Shown here in pieces: positions 38,681 to 48,384 of a stretch of DNA of 64,000 nt. The notes under the pieces were generated by a model that worked only from the letters and a program-made list of their open reading frames with translations, was not told the DNA's origin and did no database searches. A program made the position numbers and the translations under genes. How positions within the stretch are numbered: the first letter of the stretch is position 1; every line of letters starts with the position of its first letter. Source of the stretch: Nocardioides allogilvus (GTDB taxonomy: Bacteria > Actinomycetota > Actinomycetes > Propionibacteriales > Nocardioidaceae); contig NZ_PZYX01000006.1 in assembly GCF_003047285.1 (NCBI RefSeq), positions 62,001 through 126,000 of the forward strand. Reading direction: 5' to 3'.

Positions 38681-40081
38681 GTGAGCAAGCTGATCTCGGG
38701 TCTCGCCCTCTCCCTCGCCGGCACCTTGGTCGCATCGTCGGCCCTCGCTGTGACCGCCGCAGGCCTGGCCCCGGCCAACGCCGCGGGCGAGGAGCGGTCC
38801 GCCCTGACCCTGACCAACTTCGGCTACCGCGCCGACGTCTACGCCGTGAAGCTGGTGACCGACAACGTCGAGGCGTTCAACCTCAAGGACGCCCACGCCC
38901 AGCTCCGCTGCACGCGCGCCATCGGGCAGTCGGCCGAGGAGAAGTCGATCCTCAGCGTGCCGGACAACCCGTTGATCAACATCGCGGCGAGCACGAGCCG
39001 CACCGACACCTACAAGGACGGCGCAACCCACGGCGTCCGCGGTGTCAACACCATCGCTGACATCCGCATCGGCGGCCAGATCGGGGACGTCAAGACGCCC
39101 ATGCTCGTGATCGAGGGCCTCACCACGACCGCCAACGCCTTCCACACCCCGCAGGGCTTCGGCCACGAGGAGACGTTCGACTTCGCGAGCATCAGGCTCG
39201 AGCTGCTCGAGGGCACGCCGCTGCAGGGCACGCCCCTCGAGGCCCTGGTCGAGCCCCTCAACCAGGTGACCGACACCGTCTTCGAGGGCACCAACGACGC
39301 CGCGAACGCGGTCTTCCAGGTGCTCCAGTCGGCCACCGCACCGATCCAGATCCCGGGCCTCGGCTCGATCGCCCTCGGCAAGATCCGCGGCACGGCGACG
39401 AAGAAGAAGGCGACCTCGGAGGCGATGGCGCTCGAGATCCTGGTCGAGGCCGGCGGCAGCCGCCAGCTGGTCGAGATCGGCTCGGCCAACGCCCGCATCG
39501 GTGCCCCCACCCCGGCCGGGGTCTTCCGCGCGGGCGGCACCGCCCTGGACCTGCAGGCCCTGCAGAGCCTGCTCCACTTCGGCAACGTCCAGCACAAGTC
39601 GATCCCCTGCGAGGGCACGCTCGGCCGGACCATGACCTACCGGATCCCCTCGGCCGGCGTCCTGCTCGGGCTCGTGGCCCGCGTCAGCGGCGTCACCTAC
39701 GCCCACCGCGGCAGCCAGCACGCCAAGCGGGACCTCGCCAAGGGCTTCTCCTCGGTCCGCATCGCGCACACCTCGGTCCCCTCGGTCGGCCTGGAGATCA
39801 ACGACATCTTCAGCCGGGTCAAGATGCGCGGCAAGGAGAACAAGCCGGTCAAGTCGACGATCTCCTCCAGCATCGGCTCGATCACCTTCCGCGGCCAGCC
39901 GGTCGCCGTACCCGCGGTCGGACAGACGGTCGAGCTCCCGGGCGGCGCCGGCCTGATCCAGCGCCAGCTGGTCAAGGACAGCCGCTACGGCGCGAAGTCG
40001 ATCGGCCTGCGCGTCCAGCTGTTCGAGAACGCGGTCGTCCTCGACCTCGGCCTGGCCGACGGGCACATCTACCCGCGCTGA
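38681..40081 (+). CDS. Exported protein of unknown function (choice-of-anchor P-like)
   Basis: A 466-residue secreted protein. Signal peptide about residues 1-34 (LISGLALSLAGTLVASSALAV, then APANAA). The mature part is beta-rich with two Cys (in AQLRCTRAIG and SIPCEGTLG), and repeated Gly/Ser/Thr strands such as GSANARIGAPTPAG. The pattern resembles the choice-of-anchor P group of actinobacterial surface proteins, with moderate confidence. GTG 38681 has GGAG 7 bases upstream (TTGGAGCCCACC), better than the frame opening at 38627. It abuts the convergent LCP gene by one base. Confidence 0.7.
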   Translation: MSKLISGLALSLAGTLVASSALAVTAAGLAPANAAGEERSALTLTNFGYRADVYAVKLVTDNVEAFNLKDAHAQLRCTRAIGQSAEEKSILSVPDNPLINIAASTSRTDTYKDGATHGVRGVNTIADIRIGGQIGDVKTPMLVIEGLTTTANAFHTPQGFGHEETFDFASIRLELLEGTPLQGTPLEALVEPLNQVTDTVFEGTNDAANAVFQVLQSATAPIQIPGLGSIALGKIRGTATKKKATSEAMALEILVEAGGSRQLVEIGSANARIGAPTPAGVFRAGGTALDLQALQSLLHFGNVQHKSIPCEGTLGRTMTYRIPSAGVLLGLVARVSGVTYAHRGSQHAKRDLAKGFSSVRIAHTSVPSVGLEINDIFSRVKMRGKENKPVKSTISSSIGSITFRGQPVAVPAVGQTVELPGGAGLIQRQLVKDSRYGAKSIGLRVQLFENAVVLDLGLADGHIYPR

Positions 40082-40082
40082 C

Positions 40083-40994
40083 TCAGCAACCCTTCAACGT
40101 GGCGTCGTGCCTGGCGGCACTGCCGAGCCGCCGGGCCTGCGCCACGTCGGGGAAGACCACGCTCTGACCGGCCGTCGCGCCGATCCGGCCGCGGATCACG
40201 CAGGTGGTGATCTTGGCGGGCTCGACCTGCGCGACTGCCTGGGCGAGCTCGTAGAGCTCGGCCGGCCCGAGGTTGGTCGACATGTGCTTGAGCACCGTCA
40301 TCACCCCGCGCTCGATGAAGCCGGGACGATCGGCCTGCGACCGGATGCGTGCGTGGATGCCGCGCAGGGTGCGCTGCTGGTTGGCGGAGCGGTCGAAGTC
40401 TCCGCCCGGCAGCGACTTGCGGATCCGGGAGAAGGCCATCGCGTCATAGCCGCCGAGGTGGATTCGACCGGCCTTGAACCCCTCCTTCTTGAGGTAGGGG
40501 TCGTAGAAGCGCCGCGGGTTGTGAACCTCGATGCCGCCGATGTCGTCGACCATGTCCTCGAAGAACGGGAAGCGCGTCACCATGACGTAGTCGGCCGTGA
40601 TGCCGGTCAGGTTGGCCATCGCACCGGCCATCGCCTGCGGGCCGCCGAAGTAGAGGGCCGCGTTGATCTTCTGCATGCCGTGCCCCGGGATGGACACCCA
40701 GGAATCGCGTGGCACGCCGATCGCGGTCGCTGCGTCGGTCCGGGTGTTGATGCCGACCAGCTGCAGCGCGTCGCCGCGGCTGCGCAGCATGTCCTGGCCG
40801 GGCCGGGCGTCGGAGCCGACGGCGAGGATCCAGATCACGTCGGGTCCCACCGAGACGCCGCCGGCCCGCTTGATCCGGACGAGCTCGACGTCGGTGGGCT
40901 CCACGCTCGAGGTGGGTACGGCGAACGCCGCTGCTGCCAGGACGAGGGCCAGCACTCCGTGGCGCATCGAGCGCGCGAGCCGCGAGGACTTCAC
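40083..40994 (-). CDS. LytR-CpsA-Psr (LCP) family protein
   Basis: A 303-residue exported LCP protein: an N-terminal membrane anchor (HGVLALVLAAAAFAV), SDARPGQDMLRSRGDALQLV, IGVPRDSWVSIPGHG with the conserved Arg, KINAALYFGGPQ, and the late SRIRKSLPGGDFDRSANQQ. LCP enzymes attach lipid-linked polymers to peptidoglycan outside the membrane. The GTG at 40994 overlaps the upstream lipoprotein stop as GTGA; a start at the internal MRHGV is possible. It could use product of the WecA-like lipid pathway encoded 14 kb away (inference). Confidence 0.88.
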   Translation of the reverse strand: MKSSRLARSMRHGVLALVLAAAAFAVPTSSVEPTDVELVRIKRAGGVSVGPDVIWILAVGSDARPGQDMLRSRGDALQLVGINTRTDAATAIGVPRDSWVSIPGHGMQKINAALYFGGPQAMAGAMANLTGITADYVMVTRFPFFEDMVDDIGGIEVHNPRRFYDPYLKKEGFKAGRIHLGGYDAMAFSRIRKSLPGGDFDRSANQQRTLRGIHARIRSQADRPGFIERGVMTVLKHMSTNLGPAELYELAQAVAQVEPAKITTCVIRGRIGATAGQSVVFPDVAQARRLGSAARHDATLKGC

Positions 40995-41611
40995 AGCCAC
41001 CCCTTCGTGACGTCGTAGCCGAAGATCCGCCAGCCTGCGGCCCCGCGGGTCAGGAACAGTCGTCCACGCACCTGGAGCCGGCGGGTGCGCTCCCCGGTCG
41101 TGCGGACGCGCAGGTCGAAGCGGGCGGTCACGGACCGCGCGCGCTGGTCGACCGCGAGCAGGTCGAGGCGCACCTTGCGCATCAGCGGCGTGACGGAGTC
41201 GGCCGCCAGGTCGCGGTTGGTCATCAGCGCCCGGTCGAAGGTCGCTCGCCTGCGCGCGCCTGGGGTGAAGCCGGGGAAGGCCGCGGACAGCTTCGTCCCC
41301 GAGTCGGCACCGGAGAGGTAGGCCGCCTCCCACCAGCGATCGACGACGACGGCGATCTCCTTGCGCACGGCCTTGCGGCGCGTCCCCGGCAGGCGCCCGA
41401 CGACGTGGCCGATCTCGGTCGTGGTCGTCAGCTGCGACGGCGTGGTGGCCCCGACGTGGCTCACCCTGGGGGCGTCGGGACCCGACGCCGCAGGCATGTC
41501 GGGACTGCAGCCGGTCAGGGCGACGCCCGAGAGGACAAGGGCAAGGCCCAGCGACAGGGAGCCGGCCAGGCCCCGGGCCCGCAGGGGTCGGCCCGGGATG
41601 GAATTACGCAT
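40991..41611 (-). CDS. Putative lipoprotein coupled to the LCP gene
   Basis: A 206-residue protein with an Arg-rich N-terminus, hydrophobic stretch (SLSLGLALVLSGVALTGC) and a lipobox LTGC with lipidated Cys35. The mature domain (VVVDRWWEAAYLSG, RSVTARFDLRVRTTGERTRRL, GWRIFGYDVTKGW) resembles the NTF2-like or SnoaL-like cone folds of small surface proteins, without clear catalytic residues. ATG has GGAG 7 bases upstream. Overlap with the LCP gene suggests a joint role at the cell wall. Confidence 0.75.
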   Translation of the reverse strand: MRNSIPGRPLRARGLAGSLSLGLALVLSGVALTGCSPDMPAASGPDAPRVSHVGATTPSQLTTTTEIGHVVGRLPGTRRKAVRKEIAVVVDRWWEAAYLSGADSGTKLSAAFPGFTPGARRRATFDRALMTNRDLAADSVTPLMRKVRLDLLAVDQRARSVTARFDLRVRTTGERTRRLQVRGRLFLTRGAAGWRIFGYDVTKGWL

Positions 41612-41715
41612 GAAATCTCCAGTAGTGGCGCACGTGGTGCCGGTGGTGCATGTGGTCCTGATGACACCTTGCCCCAAACACCCCTCCCCGCCCTGCATTT
41701 GTGCGCGTGTGGGAC

Positions 41716-41726
41716 TAGCCTTGACA
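41716..41726 (+). promoter_or_regulatory. Possible kgd promoter elements
   Basis: TAGCCT (41716-41721) could be a -10 box, giving a leader of about 50 bases. It is followed by a consensus TTGACA (41721-41726) whose matching -10 (TGACGT at 41744) is poor. Which one works is unclear. Confidence 0.35.
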
Positions 41727-41776
41727 ACCGATCGCACATCCACTGACGTGCCTATCCGGAAGAGGCGAAGCAAGCC

Positions 41777-44700
41777 GTGCCGCAGTCCCCCACCGATCAG
41801 TCCGGCAACATGTCCGTTGCCCCGTCCTCCGACCTGGGAGCCAACGAGTGGCTCGTGGACGAGATGCGTGAGCAGTACGCCACGGATCCGGGCAGCGTCA
41901 CACCGGAATGGGCCGCCTATTTCTCGGCCAACGGCACGACCACCGCCACCACCCCCGCCAGCTCCCCGGCCCCGGCCGCCCAGGCACCCGCCGCCCCGGC
42001 CCCGGCCGCAGCACCTGCCGCTGCGCCCGCCGCCGCTGCTCCGGCCCCGGCCGCCCAGGCCAAGCCGCGCCCCACCGCCGCCGCTGCTGAGCCCGCCGCC
42101 GGCACCTCCACCCCGGTCGCCAAGGACCCGAAGCCCGCCGCCCCGGCTGCCGCGAGCGACGAGCCGACCACCACCGTGCTGCGCGGCATCGCTGCGGCCA
42201 CCGCCAAGAACATGGATCTGTCGCTGGCGGTCCCGACCGCGACGAGCGTGCGCAACATCCCGGTCAAGCTGCTGTGGGACAACCGCATCGTCATCAACAA
42301 CCACCTCAAGCGGGCCCGCGGCGGCAAGGTGTCCTTCACCCACCTCATCGGCTACGCCATCGTCAAGGCGATCAAGTCGCAGCCGGCGATGAACAACACC
42401 TTCGCCGAGGTCAACGGCAAGCCGACCATGGTCACGCCGGCCCACATCAACCTCGGCCTGGCGATCGACCAGCAGAAGCCCGACGGGACGCGCCAGCTGG
42501 TCGCTCCGTCCATCAAGGGCTGCGAGTCGATGGACTTCGCGCAGTTCTGGACGGCGTACGAGGAGATCGTGCGCAAGGCCAAGGACAACAAGCTGACGAT
42601 GGAGGACTACTCCGGCACCACGGTCAGCCTCACCAACGTCGGCGGGCTCGGCACCAACAACTCGGTGCCGCGGCTCATGCAGGGCCAGGCCGCGATCGTC
42701 GGCGTCGGCTCGATGGACTTCCCCCCGGAGTTCCAGGGTGCGTCCGAGGAGACCCTGACCCGCAACGCCGTCTCGCGGATCATGACGATGACATCGACCT
42801 ATGACCACCGCGTCATCCAGGGTGCGCAGTCCGGCGAGTTCCTGCGCGCCGTGCACCAGCTGCTGCTCGGCGACGCCGGCTTCTACGACGAGATCTTCCG
42901 CTCACTGCGAATCCCCTACGAGCCCATCCGCTGGGCGCAGGACGTCTCGGCGAGCCACGACGAGGACGTCAGCAAGCAGGCGCGGATCCTCGAGCTGATC
43001 CACTCCTACCGCGTGCGCGGCCACCTGATGGCCGACACCGACCCGCTGGAGTACAAGCAGCGCAGCCACCCCGACCTCGAGGTCGAGCAGCACGGCCTGA
43101 CGCTGTGGGACCTCGACCGCGAGTTCGCCACCGGTGAGTTCGGCGGCGCCCGCAGCTTCATGAAGCTGCGCAGCGTGCTGGGCATCCTGCGTGACTCCTA
43201 CTGCCGCACCGTCGGCATCGAGTACATGCACATCATGGATCCCGAGCAGCGTCGCTGGATCCAGGAGCGCGTCGAGCAGCCGCACACCAAGCCGCCGCGC
43301 GAGGAGCAGCTGCGCATCCTGCTCAAGCTCAACCAGGCCGAGGCGTTCGAGACCTTCCTGCAGACGAAGTTCGTCGGCCAGAAGCGGTTCAGCCTCGAGG
43401 GTGGCGAGACCACGATCCCCGTGCTCGACGAGATCTGCGAGGCGGCCGCCGAGGCCGGCCTCGACGAGGTCACGATCGGGATGGCCCACCGTGGCCGCCT
43501 CAACGTCCTGGCCAACATCGTGGGCAAGAAGTACAGCCAGATCTTCCGCGAGTTCGAGGGCAACATCGACCCGCGCACGGTCCAGGGCTCCGGCGACGTG
43601 AAGTACCACCTCGGCGCGGAGGGCATCTTCCTCTCCGGGCTCGGCGACACCATCAAGGTCTCCGTCGCGGCCAACCCCTCCCACCTCGAGGCGGTCGACC
43701 CGGTGCTCGAGGGCATCGCGCGCGCCAAGCAGGACGTCCTCAATCAGGGTGCCGAGTACCCCGTGCTGCCGCTGCTCGTCCACGGCGACGCGGCCTTCGC
43801 GGGCCAGGGAGTCGTCGCCGAGACGCTCAACCTGTCCCAGCTGCGCGGCTACCGCACCGGCGGCACGATCCACGTCGTCGTGAACAACCAGGTCGGCTTC
43901 ACCACCTCGCCCGGCTCGTCCCGTTCGTCGCTCTACTGCACCGACGTCGCGCGGATGGTCCAGGCGCCGATCTTCCACGTCAACGGTGACGACCCGGAGG
44001 CGTGCATCCGCGTCGCCCGGCTCGCCTTCGAGTACCGCCAGGCGTTCAACAAGGACGTCGTCATCGACCTGGTCTGCTACCGCCGTCGCGGCCACAACGA
44101 GGGTGACGACCCGTCGTACACCCAGCCGCTGATGTATGACCTGATCGAGCAGAAGCGCTCGGTGCGCAAGCTCTACACCGAGTCGCTCATCGGTCGCGGC
44201 GACATCACCGTCGAGGAGGCCGAGCAGGTCCTCAAGGACTACCAGCTGCAGCTCGAGCGCGTCTTCACCGAGGTCCGCGAGGCCAGCAACGACTCCGTCT
44301 CGGAGTGGACCACCGTCCCCGACTACCCCGACAAGCCGGCCGGCGAGTTCACCACCGCGGTCAGCCAGGACGTCCTCAAGCGGATCGCGGACTCCTACGT
44401 CACCCCGCCCGAGGGCTTCACCGTCCACCCCAAGGTCATGCCGCAGCTCCAGCGCCGCTCGACGGCGATCACCAGCGGCCCGATCGACTGGGGCACCGGC
44501 GAGATCCTCGCCTTCGGCTCGTTGCTGATGGACGGGCGACCGGTCCGGCTCGCCGGCCAGGACTCGCGTCGCGGCACGTTCGTGCAGCGCTTCGCGACCA
44601 TCATCGACCGCACCAACGCCGACGAGTGGACCCCGCTGACCAACCTCACCGAGGACCAGGCGAAGTTCCACATCTACGACTCCCTGCTCTCCGAGTACGC

Positions 44701-45535
44701 CGCCCTGGGCTTCGAGTACGGCTACTCCGTGGCCCGGCCCGATGCGCTGGTGCTGTGGGAGGCCCAGTTCGGTGACTTCGTCAACGGCGCGCAGACGGTC
44801 ATCGACGAGTTCATCTCCGCCGGCCAGACCAAGTGGCGCCAGCAGTCGGGCGTCGTGCTCCTGCTCCCCCACGGCTACGAAGGCCAGGGCCCGGACCACA
44901 GCTCGGCGCGCATCGAGCGCTTCTTGACCATGGCGGCCGAGGACGCGATGGTCGTGGCCCAGCCGTCGACGCCTGCGTCCTACTTCCACCTGCTGCGGCG
45001 TCACTCGCTCGGCGAGGAGCACCGCCCGCTGGTGGTGTTCACGCCGAAGTCGATGCTCAAGCGCAAGGAAGCGGCCTCGCAGCCCGAGGACTTCATCGGT
45101 GACACCACGTTCCGTCCCTTCATCGGCGACGAGACGGCCGACCCGGCCAAGGTCGAGACGCTGCTGCTCTGCTCGGGTCGCGTCACCTGGGACCTGATGG
45201 TGGACCGGGCCAAGCGCGAGAACGGCGAGACCTTCGCCATCGGCCGCGTGGAGTGCCTCTACCCGCGTCCGGTCGACGAGATCACCGCCGAGATCGCCAA
45301 GTACCCCAACCTCAAGGCGATCCGCTGGGTGCAGGACGAGCCGAAGAACATGGGCCCGTGGCCGCACTACCAGCTCAACGTGTGGCCGGGCTTCGACCTC
45401 ACGGTCGAGCCGGTCACCCGGCCCGAGTCCGCGTCGCCGTCGGTGGGCACGATCAAGCGCCACGTCGAGGAGCAGAAGTCGCTGCTCGACGCCGCGTTCG
45501 CTGCCCCGACCGCGGCTCCGGCCCGGGACTACTGA
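41777..45535 (+). CDS. kgd: Multifunctional 2-oxoglutarate dehydrogenase E1/E2 (Kgd)
   Basis: A 1252-residue fusion as in corynebacteria and mycobacteria. The N-terminal E1 segment ([19 protein letters not shown]) leads to an Ala/Pro linker (about 50-125), and an E2-type acyltransferase domain (about 130-370) carries the active-site YDHRVIQGA near residue 340. The E1 part runs from about 400, with [11 protein letters not shown], the thiamine-diphosphate site [17 protein letters not shown] (about 670) and NNQVGFTT. It decarboxylates 2-oxoglutarate and passes succinyl groups on, needing an E2/E3 partner made elsewhere. There is no lipoyl domain. GTG 41777 has GAAGAGG upstream; an ATG at 41810 is an alternative. 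Confidence 0.95.
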   Translation: MPQSPTDQSGNMSVAPSSDLGANEWLVDEMREQYATDPGSVTPEWAAYFSANGTTTATTPASSPAPAAQAPAAPAPAAAPAAAPAAAAPAPAAQAKPRPTAAAAEPAAGTSTPVAKDPKPAAPAAASDEPTTTVLRGIAAATAKNMDLSLAVPTATSVRNIPVKLLWDNRIVINNHLKRARGGKVSFTHLIGYAIVKAIKSQPAMNNTFAEVNGKPTMVTPAHINLGLAIDQQKPDGTRQLVAPSIKGCESMDFAQFWTAYEEIVRKAKDNKLTMEDYSGTTVSLTNVGGLGTNNSVPRLMQGQAAIVGVGSMDFPPEFQGASEETLTRNAVSRIMTMTSTYDHRVIQGAQSGEFLRAVHQLLLGDAGFYDEIFRSLRIPYEPIRWAQDVSASHDEDVSKQARILELIHSYRVRGHLMADTDPLEYKQRSHPDLEVEQHGLTLWDLDREFATGEFGGARSFMKLRSVLGILRDSYCRTVGIEYMHIMDPEQRRWIQERVEQPHTKPPREEQLRILLKLNQAEAFETFLQTKFVGQKRFSLEGGETTIPVLDEICEAAAEAGLDEVTIGMAHRGRLNVLANIVGKKYSQIFREFEGNIDPRTVQGSGDVKYHLGAEGIFLSGLGDTIKVSVAANPSHLEAVDPVLEGIARAKQDVLNQGAEYPVLPLLVHGDAAFAGQGVVAETLNLSQLRGYRTGGTIHVVVNNQVGFTTSPGSSRSSLYCTDVARMVQAPIFHVNGDDPEACIRVARLAFEYRQAFNKDVVIDLVCYRRRGHNEGDDPSYTQPLMYDLIEQKRSVRKLYTESLIGRGDITVEEAEQVLKDYQLQLERVFTEVREASNDSVSEWTTVPDYPDKPAGEFTTAVSQDVLKRIADSYVTPPEGFTVHPKVMPQLQRRSTAITSGPIDWGTGEILAFGSLLMDGRPVRLAGQDSRRGTFVQRFATIIDRTNADEWTPLTNLTEDQAKFHIYDSLLSEYAALGFEYGYSVARPDALVLWEAQFGDFVNGAQTVIDEFISAGQTKWRQQSGVVLLLPHGYEGQGPDHSSARIERFLTMAAEDAMVVAQPSTPASYFHLLRRHSLGEEHRPLVVFTPKSMLKRKEAASQPEDFIGDTTFRPFIGDETADPAKVETLLLCSGRVTWDLMVDRAKRENGETFAIGRVECLYPRPVDEITAEIAKYPNLKAIRWVQDEPKNMGPWPHYQLNVWPGFDLTVEPVTRPESASPSVGTIKRHVEEQKSLLDAAFAAPTAAPARDY

Positions 45536-45550
45536 GAGCCGTCGGGGCGG

Positions 45551-45727
45551 ATGTACTTCACGGACCGAGGTCTGGAGGAGCTCGAGAAGCGCCGGGGTGA
45601 CGAGGAAGTCACCCTGGCCTGGCTCGCCGAGCAGCTGCAGGTCTTCGTCGACACGTTCCCCGAGTTCGAGATCCCGATCGAGCGCTTCGCCACCTGGCTG
45701 GCTCGCCTCGACGATCCCGAGGACTGA
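45551..45727 (+). CDS. Small DUF6104-type protein
   Basis: A 58-residue acidic protein (MYFTDRGLEELEKRRG, then EVTLAWLAEQLQVFVDTF and a final ARLDDPED). It is predicted to be all-helical and matches the small actinobacterial family DUF6104, whose genes often follow kgd. It starts 15 bases after the kgd stop and is followed by a strong terminator, so it is co-expressed. Function unknown; a small regulator or assembly factor of the 2-oxoglutarate complex is a guess. Confidence 0.75.
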   Translation: MYFTDRGLEELEKRRGDEEVTLAWLAEQLQVFVDTFPEFEIPIERFATWLARLDDPED

Positions 45728-45753
45728 CGGAGCCGACGCCCCGTACACACAGA

Positions 45754-45788
45754 GAAGGAGACCGGTCGCAGGGCGACCGGTCTCCTTC
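45754..45788. terminator. Bidirectional terminator after kgd
   Basis: Sixteen-bp perfect arms GAAGGAGACCGGTCGC and GCGACCGGTCTCCTTC with a 3-base loop, followed by TTCGTGTT. It serves the rightward kgd unit and possibly the convergent small gene that ends at 45814. Confidence 0.85.
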
Positions 45789-45813
45789 TTCGTGTTGTGT
45801 CAGGCGGCGCCGC

Positions 45814-46011
45814 TCAGGCGTCGTCGTCCTGGGCTCGCCTGGCGGCGTCGCGGATCTCGAAGAGCTCCGTGGCGAAGCCCCCGAGCGACCCGGCGACGTC
45901 CTTCACGGCCCCGGTGATGATCGTCGTCACCTGGCCCACCGTCGTGGCAGCCGCGCCCACGACGTCTTGTACGGCGTCCTTGCGGATCTCGGTCCTGCTC
46001 AAGCGCGTCAT
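45814..46011 (-). CDS. Small protein at the end of the desaturase operon
   Basis: A 65-residue amphipathic protein (KDAVQDVVGAAATTVGQVTTIITGAVKDVAGSLGG in shorter helical stretches) with an acidic end (RRAQDDDA). It starts 10 bases after the desaturase stop, so it is probably translated from the same mRNA. I recognise no family; the glycine-rich helices could lie along a membrane. Confidence 0.6.
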   Translation of the reverse strand: MTRLSRTEIRKDAVQDVVGAAATTVGQVTTIITGAVKDVAGSLGGFATELFEIRDAARRAQDDDA

Positions 46012-46021
46012 GGCGCCAGTC

Positions 46022-47137
46022 TCACGCGGCGGCGGCACGCTCGGCAACCGGCGCCGGTTCCTGAGACGTCGAGCGCGTGGGCAGGGCCAGGCGACCGATC
46101 TTCTTCGCGACGCTCAACAGCTGCTTGTGCAGCGGTCCCGTGTTGTACGCCAGGCCGTAGCGCTCGCAGATCTCGCGCACCTCGACGGCGATCTCGGGGT
46201 AGCGCCGAGCCGGGATGTCCGGGAAGAGGTGGTGCTCGATCTGGTGGCTGAGGTTGCCGCTCATCAGGTGCATCAGCTTGGAGCCGGAGATGTTGGCCGA
46301 GCCGAGGAGCTGGCGGTAGTACCAGTGACCACGCGACTCCTCGGGCCCGTTCGGGCCCTCGATGTCGAGGCACTCCTCCTCGGTGAACGTCGCGACGCCC
46401 GCGGGGAAGTGACCGCAGAAGATGATGTTGAAGGCCCAGATGTTGCGGATCAGGTTGGCGCTCGCGTTGCCGGCCAGCGTCAGCGGGAACAGCGGTCCGG
46501 TCAGGGCCGGGAACAGCAGGTAGTCCTTCAGCGCCTGGCGCTTGACCTTGCGCATGATCCCCGCGTGCAGGGCCTTGTTCTGCTCCCACTCACGGGTGCC
46601 CTTGACGAGGTTCTCGACCTCGAGGTCGTGCATCGCGACGCCCCATTCGAAGAACAGCATCAGCGCGAGGGCGTAGACGGGGTTGCCGAGGTAGTAGGGG
46701 TGCCAGGGCTGGTCCTCGTCCATGCGCAGGATGCCGTAGCCGACGTCGCGGTCCTTGCCCAGGATGTTGGTGAACGTGTGGTGGATGTAGTTGTGGCTGT
46801 ACTTCCACTGCTCGCCGGGGCAGACGTTGTCCCAGTCGTAGATGCGCGAGTTGAGCTTGGGATCGCCCATCCAGTCGTACTGGCCGTGCATCACGTTGTG
46901 GCCGATCTCCATGTTCTCCAGGATCTTGGAGACGGAGAGCGCGGCGACCGCGAGCGGCCACGCCGGCGGGACGTAGAAGAGCGCGCGGCCGGCGACCTCG
47001 AACTGCTGCTGGCGCTTGACGATGCCGCGGATGTAGGCCGCGTCCTCCTCGCCCAGGTCGGCGATGACCCGCTGGCGGATCGCGTCGAGCTCGCGCCCGA
47101 ACTCGTCGAGCTGGTCACGGGTGAGTGTCGTGGTCAT
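46022..47137 (-). CDS. Membrane fatty acid desaturase (DesA3-like)
   Basis: A 371-residue acyl-CoA or lipid desaturase with three His boxes: GHNVMHGQ (H80, H84), HNYIHH (115-120) and HQIEHH (298-303), which hold a di-iron centre. Membrane helices lie around residues 52-72, 152-165 and 205-245. It resembles mycobacterial DesA3, a stearoyl-CoA delta-9 desaturase. Electrons should come from the reductase encoded 11 bases upstream in the same operon; a TetR regulator is divergent. Confidence 0.93.
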   Translation of the reverse strand: MTTTLTRDQLDEFGRELDAIRQRVIADLGEEDAAYIRGIVKRQQQFEVAGRALFYVPPAWPLAVAALSVSKILENMEIGHNVMHGQYDWMGDPKLNSRIYDWDNVCPGEQWKYSHNYIHHTFTNILGKDRDVGYGILRMDEDQPWHPYYLGNPVYALALMLFFEWGVAMHDLEVENLVKGTREWEQNKALHAGIMRKVKRQALKDYLLFPALTGPLFPLTLAGNASANLIRNIWAFNIIFCGHFPAGVATFTEEECLDIEGPNGPEESRGHWYYRQLLGSANISGSKLMHLMSGNLSHQIEHHLFPDIPARRYPEIAVEVREICERYGLAYNTGPLHKQLLSVAKKIGRLALPTRSTSQEPAPVAERAAAA

Positions 47138-47148
47138 GTGACTTCCTT

Positions 47149-48240
47149 TCAGAGGTCCACGGAGCAGTCGCCGACGGGCGCGCTCACGCAGATGCGGATG
47201 TCTTCGTCGGGCAGGGAGGATTCCTCGCCCGTCAAGATGTTGCGGACGGTGCCGTCCGTCTTGGTGGCGGTGCAGGAGAAGCAGATGCCCATGCGGCAGC
47301 CGAACTCCGGGCGCAGGCCCAGCGCCTCGGCCTGCTCGAGCAGCGACGCGCCCGTGTTGGCGGCGGCGGTGCCCGCGCGGGTGAAGCTGACCTCACCCTC
47401 GGCCGTGCCGGTGGAGACCGTCGGCGGCTTGAAGAACTCGACACGCAACCGGTCCGCGCCGTCGTAGGCGTCCTGGACGAGGTCCACGAGCCCACCGGGG
47501 CCGCAGACCCACGTGTCGGTGCCGCGGTAGTCGGGCACCAGCCGACGCAGCTCGAACTCGCTGAACGTCTGGTCGCCGTAGCGCAGGTGCACGTCGACGT
47601 GGTTGTCGGCGGCGGCGATCTCGGCCAGCTCGGCGGCGAAGATCTGGTCGGCCTCGCTGCGCGCGAAGTGCAGGAACGTCACCTTGCGGTTGGCGCGGTC
47701 GTCGTACCCGTCCCTCAACAAGGTCCGGACGATCGACATCGCCGGGGTGATCCCGGAGCCACCGGTGATGAACAGGAGGCGGTTGTTGGTGGGGGTGGCC
47801 GCACTCTCGTGCAGCGTGAAGTCCCCTGCCGCCTGGCTCAGGTGCACCATCTGGCCGGGGCGCGCCTCGTGGACGAGGAACTTGCTGACCTGTCCCTCGT
47901 CGTGCGCACGGACGGTGAGGGTGATCTGCTCGCCCGGCAGCGACGCGGCCGAGGAGATGGAGAAGCAGCGGGTCATCCGGCGTGCGGAGCCCGGCAGGTC
48001 GACGCCGACCTGGACGTACTGGCCGGCGCGGTGCCCGCGCCAGGTGCCGGTCGGCTGCAGGGTCACGGTGGCGACGCAGGCGCCGGGCGTGTCCGTCTCG
48101 CGGTGTATGGCGACGACACGCGCCCGCACGTCGTGAGCGGCCCACATCGGGTTCAGCTGCTCGAGGTAGTGGTCGACGCCGTGCGGTGAGGCGAGCGCGG
48201 CGGCCGCACGGGACCGCAACAGGGTCGTGACGAGTGCCAT
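47149..48240 (-). CDS. Ferredoxin reductase with [2Fe-2S] domain, electron donor to desaturase
   Basis: A 363-residue flavoprotein: FAD-binding RCFSISS near residue 92, an NADPH-binding TGGSGITPAMS and CGPGG, and a plant-type ferredoxin domain at the C-terminus with Cys315, 320, 323 and 351 (CRMGICFSC...C). It matches Rv3230c-type oxidoreductases that feed DesA3. ATG has a very strong GGAAGGAGG ribosome site, and a 22-bp palindrome (48262-48283) sits just before it, so the whole operon is probably under TetR control. Confidence 0.93.
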   Translation of the reverse strand: MALVTTLLRSRAAAALASPHGVDHYLEQLNPMWAAHDVRARVVAIHRETDTPGACVATVTLQPTGTWRGHRAGQYVQVGVDLPGSARRMTRCFSISSAASLPGEQITLTVRAHDEGQVSKFLVHEARPGQMVHLSQAAGDFTLHESAATPTNNRLLFITGGSGITPAMSIVRTLLRDGYDDRANRKVTFLHFARSEADQIFAAELAEIAAADNHVDVHLRYGDQTFSEFELRRLVPDYRGTDTWVCGPGGLVDLVQDAYDGADRLRVEFFKPPTVSTGTAEGEVSFTRAGTAAANTGASLLEQAEALGLRPEFGCRMGICFSCTATKTDGTVRNILTGEESSLPDEDIRICVSAPVGDCSVDL

Positions 48241-48261
48241 CCGGGGCCTCCTTCCAAAGTT

Positions 48262-48283
48262 TGAGTGAACGTGTGTTCACTCA
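48262..48283. promoter_or_regulatory. Perfect palindromic operator in the desaturase/TetR intergenic region
   Basis: TGAGTGAAC, 4 bases, GTTCACTCA: 9-bp perfect arms, 22 bases from the reductase start. The length and symmetry fit a TetR dimer, and the core AGTGAAC...GTTCACT resembles sites of the fatty-acid-sensing DesT group (from memory). Confidence 0.75.
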
Positions 48284-48371
48284 GATTCTGGCGGGCCCGG
48301 GGCTCCCGGTCAACCAGGCCCGAGCGTGATCCAGACCACCGTGTGCACATGCGTCCACCCAACGGCTGGAC

Positions 48372-48377
48372 TAGGAT
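48372..48377 (+). promoter_or_regulatory. -10 box TAGGAT of the TetR gene
   Basis: TAGGAT lies 7 bases before the ATG at 48385, outside the palindrome. Confidence 0.5.
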
Positions 48378-48384
48378 CGCAGGC

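Noticed and set aside
41744..41749. -10 partner for the consensus TTGACA before kgd
   Set aside because: The spaced hexamer is TGACGT, which lacks the A at position 2; promoter left undecided.
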